From the NCBI GenBank assembly GCA_022865365.1, contig JALHSW010000030.1:1-5708 (forward strand): a stretch of DNA of 5,708 nucleotides, given 5' to 3'. Below, one piece after another: positions 1 through 3,768 of this stretch. The notes beneath the pieces are model-generated. The model was given only the letters and a program-made list of their open reading frames with translations. It made no database searches and had not been told where the DNA came from. The stretch is from Acidimicrobiia bacterium (lineage in GTDB: Bacteria > Actinomycetota > Acidimicrobiia > IMCC26256 > PALSA-555). The translations under genes and the position numbers were made by a program. Within the stretch, counting starts at the first letter, position 1. Each line of letters opens with the position of its first letter.

Positions 1-215
1 GAGTTGAAATACGAGACGAACGCCATCCCCAGCGCGATCACGAACGCGATCACGACGCCGGCGATGCCGAACCCCAAGAGGATGTCGACGGCAACCCCGA
101 CGAGAACGATCAGCACGACGAACGCCAGCAGGATGACGAAAGTCCGCCACTTGTTGCGGCGGATCTCCTGGTAGAAGTCGGTGCGCGCGACAGGCTGCGG
201 GGTCGACTCGCTCAT
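1..215 (-). CDS. htpX: HtpX-like M48 membrane metalloprotease (N-terminal part, runs off left edge)
   Basis: Only the first 71 codons are inside the window, reading leftward from an ATG at 215-213. The segment starts with a short polar stretch, then FYQEIRRNKWRT at residues 14-25, then two hydrophobic segments at about 26-47 and 49-68. A short juxtamembrane F-Y-x-x-I-x-x-N-K motif followed by a membrane hairpin is typical of the N-terminus of actinobacterial HtpX-type M48 proteases. In that family a cytoplasmic HEXXH zinc site follows and the enzyme degrades damaged membrane proteins; the zinc site is beyond the edge and cannot be checked. The gene sits 44 nt behind lemA, a very common neighbour of htpX, which supports the call. 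The Shine-Dalgarno is weak (an AGG about 5 nt upstream), so translation may depend partly on lemA. Identity is likely but rests on the N-terminus and context. Confidence 0.75.
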   Translation of the reverse strand, partial: MSESTPQPVARTDFYQEIRRNKWRTFVILLAFVVLIVLVGVAVDILLGFGIAGVVIAFVIALGMAFVSYFN

Positions 216-259
216 CGCTACCTAGCCCGGCGCGTGCGTCGGCGAAGCGGGCTGAAGGA

Positions 260-817
260 TCAGAACTGGACCTTGACGGGCCCGGTCTCTTCGGGCGGAG
301 TCTCGAAGAACTCTCGCTTGTCGAAGCTGAACATGCCGGCGAGGACGTTTCTCGGGAACGACTGGATCGAGTTGTTGTAGCCCAGCACGCTGTCGTTGTA
401 GAACTGCCGCGCGTAGGAGATGCGGTCCTCGGTGGAAGTCAGCTCCTCCTGCAACTGCAGGAAGTTCTGGTTCGCCTTGAGGTCCGGATAGGCCTCGGCC
501 ACCGCGAAGAGGCTCTTCAGTGCACCCGACAGCTGGTTCTCGGCCTGGGCCTGCTGCGCGACGTCACCACCCTCTTGCGCGCTGAGCGCGTTGGCGCGAG
601 CGCTCGTGACGGCCTCGAACGTGCTCTTCTCGTGCGCCGCGTAGCCCTTGACCGTCTCGACCAGGTTCGGGATGAGGTCGTAGCGCCGCTTGAGCTGGAC
701 GTCGATCTGGCTCCACGAGTTGTCGACCCGGTTCCGGGACCGGATCAGCGAGTTGTACGCCAGCGCCACCAACAGCAGCAGGACGACGACGACGACGGCG
801 ATGATGATGACGGCCAC
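260..817 (-). CDS. lemA: LemA family membrane protein
   Basis: A complete 185-residue protein, close to the usual LemA length. Residues 3-20 form one N-terminal membrane anchor made almost only of Val, Ile, Leu and Ala. Then come YNSLIRSRN (21-29) and NSWSQIDVQLKRRYDLIPNLV (33-53), the most recognisable LemA signature. The rest is predicted to be a helical bundle, with the conserved YNNSIQSFPRN at 147-157 near the C-terminus. The start is a GTG at 817-815, with GGGGAG 7 nt upstream (830-825). LemA proteins are membrane-anchored and their biochemical role is not settled; they are commonly encoded next to htpX, as here. The gene lies 44 nt behind pimA with no terminator visible between them, so it probably shares the PIM-operon transcript. 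Family assignment is very secure; function is not known from sequence. Confidence 0.95.
   Translation of the reverse strand: MAVIIIAVVVVVLLLLVALAYNSLIRSRNRVDNSWSQIDVQLKRRYDLIPNLVETVKGYAAHEKSTFEAVTSARANALSAQEGGDVAQQAQAENQLSGALKSLFAVAEAYPDLKANQNFLQLQEELTSTEDRISYARQFYNDSVLGYNNSIQSFPRNVLAGMFSFDKREFFETPPEETGPVKVQF
772..811. repeat. Trinucleotide runs encoding the LemA membrane anchor
   Basis: On the plus strand there are (GAC)5 at 782-796, then GGC, then (GAT)3-GAC at 800-811, with a shorter CAG run at the left end. Read on the coding strand these give the Ile and five-Val runs of the LemA anchor (residues 4-12), followed by Leu codons. The runs are in frame, so replication slippage would change the anchor length one residue at a time without breaking the gene. 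Most simply this is codon bias acting on a low-complexity membrane segment. Confidence 0.6.
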
Positions 818-861
818 GGTCAGGCTCCCCGATTCATGCGGCGACTCGATGTTGACTGGCG

Positions 862-1992
862 TCAGTGTAGAGGCGCCGAGTCCGCCGCTGGCATCGATGC
901 CGCGGCTCGGGCCGCCTCGTAGCGCTCCACGAACGCCTCGGCCAGCGTGGACATGGAGAACTCGGCCGCCCGCTCGCCACCGTGGGCCACGAGATCGGCC
1001 CGGCCCGCCGGATCGTCGAGGACGCGGCGGAGGCCGGCGCGGAGGGCGACGGCATCCCCGGGTGCCACCAGCACCGCCTCGCGGCCCCCGCGGGCGACGT
1101 GGCGGTAGCCGGTGAGGTCGGAGGCGACCACTGCGGTGCCCGACGCCATGGCCTCGAGCAGCACGACCCCGAAGGACTCGCCCTCGATCGACGGGAAGCA
1201 GGCGACCGTCGCGCCCCCCAGGCGGCGCGCCTTCTCCACCTCCGAGACGCGGCCGAGCCAGACGACATCGGCGACCCGCCGCGCCGCGAGCTCGGTCGTC
1301 TGGGGACCTTCGCCCACCACCCAGAGCACGGCGTCTCGCTCGAGCCCGGCGAACGCATCGAGGAGCACACCGAGCCCCTTGCGAGGCTCGTGACGCCCGA
1401 CGAACACGATCGCAGGGCGCGGCGACGGCCAGGGCTCTGCAGTCGAGAACATGCGCAGATCGACGCCGTTCGGGAGGATGTCGCAGACCCCGCCGAACGC
1501 CGCCTCCACGTTGCGCTGGGCCTCGGCAGACACCGCGGTCCGAACCGCGAGGCGGTCGACCATCCGCGCCAGCGGCTTGCGGAACGCGTCGTACCAGCCG
1601 TTGCGGCCCGGATGCGCCGCATGGAACGTGCCAACGGTGGGGATGTCGGTTCCCAGCAGCACGGTGTGGTTCGCCCCGGGCTGCAATGGCTCGTGGAGAT
1701 GCACGACGTCGGGTCGGAACGCGCGCAGGCCTTCGAGGGTACGACTGACCGCTGCCTTCCCCGCCGTGATCGGTGCGATCGACCCATTGGACGGGAACCG
1801 ATGCGTCGGGCCGAGGCTCACGATCCCGGGCGCAGGCGGCGGCCCGTCGGTCGGTGCGAGGACCCGCGCGTCGACGCCGAGCCCTCGGAGCGCACTCGCG
1901 AGCCCGAGCACCTGCACTTGCACGCCGCCGTCGACCGAGAGGGAGTACGGGCAGATCAGCGCGACCCGCAGGGCCCGAGGCCGCGCGCTCAC
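862..1992 (-). CDS. pimA: Phosphatidylinositol alpha-mannosyltransferase, PimA-type GT4
   Basis: A 376-residue GT-B glycosyltransferase of family GT4. PimA transfers mannose from GDP-mannose to phosphatidylinositol at the inner face of the plasma membrane, the first mannosylation in PIM synthesis. The N-terminal acceptor domain has RVALICPYSLSVDGGVQ (9-25, with the GGVQ loop), NGS at 69-71, HLHEP at 98-102 and TFH at 122-124. The C-terminal nucleotide-sugar domain has PNGVD at 174-178, GRHEPRKG at 199-206 (R200 and K205 matching donor-phosphate contacts of the family), and GESFGVVLLEAMA, in which E272 and E280 form the GT4 EX7E motif. The start is the GTG at 1992, preceded by GAGGAG and overlapping the patA stop as GTGA; a longer reading to a GTG at 2073 would only duplicate patA coding sequence. 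Context (pgsA-patA-pimA) favours PimA over other GT4 enzymes. Some acceptor-side residues differ from mycobacterial PimA. Confidence 0.85.
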   Translation of the reverse strand: MSARPRALRVALICPYSLSVDGGVQVQVLGLASALRGLGVDARVLAPTDGPPPAPGIVSLGPTHRFPSNGSIAPITAGKAAVSRTLEGLRAFRPDVVHLHEPLQPGANHTVLLGTDIPTVGTFHAAHPGRNGWYDAFRKPLARMVDRLAVRTAVSAEAQRNVEAAFGGVCDILPNGVDLRMFSTAEPWPSPRPAIVFVGRHEPRKGLGVLLDAFAGLERDAVLWVVGEGPQTTELAARRVADVVWLGRVSEVEKARRLGGATVACFPSIEGESFGVVLLEAMASGTAVVASDLTGYRHVARGGREAVLVAPGDAVALRAGLRRVLDDPAGRADLVAHGGERAAEFSMSTLAEAFVERYEAARAAASMPAADSAPLH

Positions 1993-2915
1993 GTCGGCTC
2001 CTCGGGCGAGGGCGACTTCGGGGTGGTGGGCCAGTTCGGGTCCGACGGCCAGTTCGGCTGCATGAGCATCCACTGCTGCGGCGCGTGTCGGATCAACGCC
2101 TCGAACCGGTGCGCGAGCTCCTGGGTCACCCGAGCCACGTCCTCGCGCAGCCGCCCCGCCCGCTCGACGGCGACCGGTGCGTCGAAGTGCACCCGGTGCC
2201 CGGTGTCGCCCTGGAAGTACGTACCGACGGGAAGGAGCGCCGCGCCGCTGCGGAACGCGAGCGTGGCCGGTCCGCCCGGCAGGCGGGTCTGCTCGCCGAA
2301 GAACTCGACCGGGACACCCTCACCGGTCAGGTCGCGATCGCACACGAGACACACGACCCGTCCTGCTCCCAAAGCTCGCAGCACGGCTCCGCCCGCGTCG
2401 GGGCCGAGCGGGATCACGTCGAGCCCGATCTGACGGCGGGTCTCGATGAACCAGTCGAACAGCTCCGGCGGTTCGACGGGCTCGGCCACGACGGTGATGC
2501 CGCCCAGTCGACCCGAGAGCCATGCGCCGGCCGCGTCCCAGTTCCCGAGATGCGGCAGGCCGAGGATCACGCCGCGACCGGCGGCGTACGCCGCGTCGAA
2601 GTGCTCCACACCGTCGGCCTGCACTGTCGCCTGGAGCGCGGCTCGGTCGTCGGGACCCAGACGGAAGAGCTCGTACCAGTATCGCGCGTAGTTCTCGAAC
2701 ACCTCTTTGGTGGCGCGCCTGAGCGCGGGTCCGTCGAGCAGCTGCTCCGTCACCCGCCGGAGGTTGCGCTCGACCTGATGGCGACGCGCCGGCGAAGCGG
2801 CGGCCATCGCTCGGGAGGCGAGACGGGCAAGCGGGCGACCGGCCGGCGCGGGGAGGCGCCGGGCCGTCTCAGCGCCGGCCCGGTACGCGAGATAGGCGGC
2901 GCGGGCGCCGGGCAC
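1989..2915 (-). CDS. patA: PIM acyltransferase, LpxL/HtrB-like family (PatA)
   Basis: A 308-residue protein of the lysophospholipid/lauroyl acyltransferase family. Mycobacterial PatA moves a palmitoyl group from acyl-CoA to the 6-position of the mannose on phosphatidylinositol mannosides at the inner membrane face. The HX4D catalytic motif is seen as HLGNWD (H122, D127). Also typical are CDRDLTG at 192-198 followed by VEFFGEQTRLPGGPATLA, and PQQWMLMQ near the C-terminus (about 279-286). The start chosen is the GTG at 2915, which has GGAG 5 nt upstream and begins directly at the family-like ARAAYLAYRAG; an in-frame GTG at 2978 has no such site. With this start the gene overlaps the end of pgsA by 47 nt, and its own stop overlaps the pimA start. 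The last residues are a Pro-rich tail with a small PNWP duplication. The acyl donor and exact acceptor here are inferred from context. Confidence 0.87.
   Translation of the reverse strand: MPGARAAYLAYRAGAETARRLPAPAGRPLARLASRAMAAASPARRHQVERNLRRVTEQLLDGPALRRATKEVFENYARYWYELFRLGPDDRAALQATVQADGVEHFDAAYAAGRGVILGLPHLGNWDAAGAWLSGRLGGITVVAEPVEPPELFDWFIETRRQIGLDVIPLGPDAGGAVLRALGAGRVVCLVCDRDLTGEGVPVEFFGEQTRLPGGPATLAFRSGAALLPVGTYFQGDTGHRVHFDAPVAVERAGRLREDVARVTQELAHRFEALIRHAPQQWMLMQPNWPSDPNWPTTPKSPSPEEPT
1998..2003 (-). promoter_or_regulatory. pimA ribosome binding site inside the patA end
   Basis: GAGGAG on the minus strand lies 5 nt before the GTG at 1992-1990. It falls within the last codons of patA, and the start overlaps the patA stop (GTGA). 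This fixes the pimA start and implies translational coupling of the two genes. Confidence 0.75.
2029..2057. repeat. Short direct repeat in the patA 3' end
   Basis: GGCCAGTTCGG occurs at 2029-2039 and again at 2047-2057, 18 bp apart. On the coding strand this gives PNWPSD-PNWPTT in the PatA tail, that is, an in-frame six-residue duplication just after the conserved MLMQ segment. Confidence 0.6.
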
Positions 2916-3579
2916 GGTGACTCCGCGCGATGCGCGACTTCCCGGCGCGAGACCAGCCGCCGCGCGATCGGTCGCCACGAGACTTGCTGCTGGTGCCGCT
3001 CGATGCGGGCGTGGCCTGGCGCCAGACCATCACGAACCGGTGCACTGCGGTGATCGCGGTGAGCACGAGCATCACCCACAGGACGGGCACCAGGACATCG
3101 AAGGCCAGGGCGATCCCGAGCAGCACGGTGCGCTCGAGGCGCTCCATCAGCCCACCGCGTGCCGAGTAGCCGAGCGACTCCGCGCGGGCCCGTTCGTAGC
3201 TGATGAGCATCGAGAGCGCGAGCACCCCCATCGCGAGCACGGCGAGGTCGGAACCCTGTGCGGTGAGATACCAGGCGACCCCGACGAAGATGAACCCGTC
3301 GGCGACGCGATCGCACACCGAGTCGAAGAAGGCGCCCCGATTCCCGGCGGTGCCGCTCTGGCGGGCCACCGAGCCGTCGAGGATGTCGGGCAAACCCGTG
3401 AGGATCAGGCCGAACACCGCGAGCAGGAGGTTGCCGTTCGCGATCAGCGCACCGGTGACGAGGGCGGCGAACAGGCCGAAGATGGTCAGCGCGTCGGCGG
3501 TGATGCCCATCGAGTGCAGACCCTTGCCGACTGGCTCCAGGCCCTCTTCGACCTTGGCGCGCCAGCGTCCGTCGAGCAT
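2869..3579 (-). CDS. pgsA: Phosphatidylinositol phosphate synthase (CDP-alcohol phosphotransferase)
   Basis: A 236-residue integral membrane enzyme. The family joins CDP-diacylglycerol and inositol 1-phosphate to give phosphatidylinositol phosphate and CMP, the entry step to PI and PIM in actinobacteria. The full CDP-alcohol phosphotransferase signature DGx2ARx8Gx3Dx3D is present: D68-G69, A72-R73, G82, D86 and D90, with D65 just before it. Several hydrophobic segments follow, ending at about 182-186. The start is the ATG at 3579, with GGAAGG 10 nt upstream; the N-terminus MLDGRWRAKV followed by TADALT fits the family. Substrate choice (inositol phosphate rather than glycerol phosphate) is inferred mainly from the patA-pimA neighbours. 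Oddly, after the usual end near WRQA (186-189) there is a 47-residue tail with 16 Lys/Arg and a pentad pattern, its last part overlapping patA. Confidence 0.92.
   Translation of the reverse strand: MLDGRWRAKVEEGLEPVGKGLHSMGITADALTIFGLFAALVTGALIANGNLLLAVFGLILTGLPDILDGSVARQSGTAGNRGAFFDSVCDRVADGFIFVGVAWYLTAQGSDLAVLAMGVLALSMLISYERARAESLGYSARGGLMERLERTVLLGIALAFDVLVPVLWVMLVLTAITAVHRFVMVWRQATPASSGTSSKSRGDRSRGGWSRAGKSRIARSHRARRPRRLSRVPGRR
2908..2982 (-). repeat. Degenerate 15-bp tandem repeats encoding SRxxx pentads in the PgsA tail
   Basis: Five consecutive 15-bp units encode SRGDR, SRGGW, SRAGK, SRIAR and SHRAR at PgsA residues 200-224. The first four keep Ser-Arg at positions 1-2. Read on the plus strand, neighbouring units agree at about 10 of 15 positions, for example GCGACTTCCCGGCGC at 2934-2948 and GAGACCAGCCGCCGC at 2949-2963. 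The array includes the patA Shine-Dalgarno and start codon at its downstream end. Confidence 0.65.
2921..2924 (-). promoter_or_regulatory. patA ribosome binding site within the pgsA tail
   Basis: GGAG on the minus strand lies 5 nt before the GTG at 2915-2913. It is the only good Shine-Dalgarno near the possible patA starts and decides the start. It sits inside the repeat-encoded tail of pgsA, so ribosomes finishing pgsA pass over it. Confidence 0.6.
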
Positions 3580-3596
3580 GGTGGGGGCGCCTTCCG

Positions 3597-3640
3597 GAGG
3601 GAACGGGGTCAGAGGTTGCCGGGTCGGAGGTTGCAGGGTC
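3597..3640. repeat. Three 15-bp-period direct repeats just upstream of pgsA
   Basis: GAGGTTGCCGGGTC (3612-3625) and GAGGTTGCAGGGTC (3627-3640) match at 13 of 14 positions, with a period of 15. A third, weaker unit, GAGGGAACGGGGTC (3597-3610), matches the middle one at 10 of 14 in the same phase. They lie in the pgsA leader immediately before its ribosome binding site (3595-3590). They could be an operator, a leader RNA element or chance slippage; no known binding site is recognised. Confidence 0.6.
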
Positions 3641-3665
3641 CGAGCAGCAGTTCCGAGGGTACCAG

Positions 3666-3694
3666 TTCACCCCGGGCTTCCGGGTCCGTAGTAT
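3666..3694 (+). promoter_or_regulatory. Candidate sigma-70-type promoter for the EF-G2 gene
   Basis: TTCACC at 3666-3671 (4 of 6 to TTGACA) and TAGTAT at 3689-3694 (fits TAnnnT) are separated by 17 bp. This would start transcription near 3701 and give a leader of about 68 nt. A small inverted repeat, CCCGG-GCTT-CCGGG, fills 3671-3684 between the boxes. No equally good promoter is seen for pgsA on the opposite strand in 3580-3768. This rests on consensus matching alone. Confidence 0.4.
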
Positions 3695-3708
3695 CCGTGG
3701 GCGCTCGT

Positions 3709-3768
3709 CTCCCCCGGCCTCCCGGCCGGGGGCCACGGTTGACCGGGGGAGCGGACCGGAGGGTGGCC
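3709..3768 (+). promoter_or_regulatory. GC-rich leader with alternative hairpins before the EF-G2 start
   Basis: CCCCCGGCC (3711-3719) and GGCCGGGGG (3724-3732) form a perfect 9-bp stem with a 4-nt TCCC loop. The same 5' arm, as CTCCCCCGG (3709-3717), is also perfectly complementary to CCGGGGGAG (3743-3751), so the two pairings exclude each other. A third pairing, GGCCAC (3731-3736) with GTGGCC (3763-3768), would enclose the Shine-Dalgarno GGAGGG (3758-3763) and end directly at the ATG. There is no T-run, so it is not a classical terminator. A regulatory role is inference. Confidence 0.45.

Noticed and set aside
224..253. AGCCCG/CGGGCT inverted repeat in the lemA-htpX gap
   Set aside because: It is only 6 bp with an 18-nt loop and no T-run, too weak to call a terminator or regulator.
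820..837. Five-codon minus-strand frame (MNRGA) over the lemA ribosome binding site
   Set aside because: It has no ribosome binding site of its own and is short enough to be chance.
1993..2073. Longer pimA reading from the GTG at 2073
   Set aside because: The added residues do not resemble the PimA N-terminus and overlap the patA coding end. The GTG at 1992 has a strong GAGGAG and the GTGA overlap.
2916..2978. Longer patA reading from the GTG at 2978
   Set aside because: No Shine-Dalgarno precedes it, and the added 21 residues come from the repeat region read in another frame. The GTG at 2915 has GGAG at the right distance.
982..3053. Long plus-strand open frames across the pimA-patA-pgsA region
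   Set aside because: They lie opposite well-supported genes in very GC-rich DNA, where stop codons are rare in every frame. Their products are Arg/Pro/Ala-rich and show no family motif or good ribosome binding site.
3711..3732. Perfect GC hairpin considered as an intrinsic terminator
   Set aside because: No T-run follows on either strand, and it lies between divergent gene starts, where no upstream gene needs termination.
3739..3744. TTGACC resembling a -35 box
   Set aside because: There is no -10-like sequence 16-19 bp downstream, and a start from it would fall inside the coding sequence.
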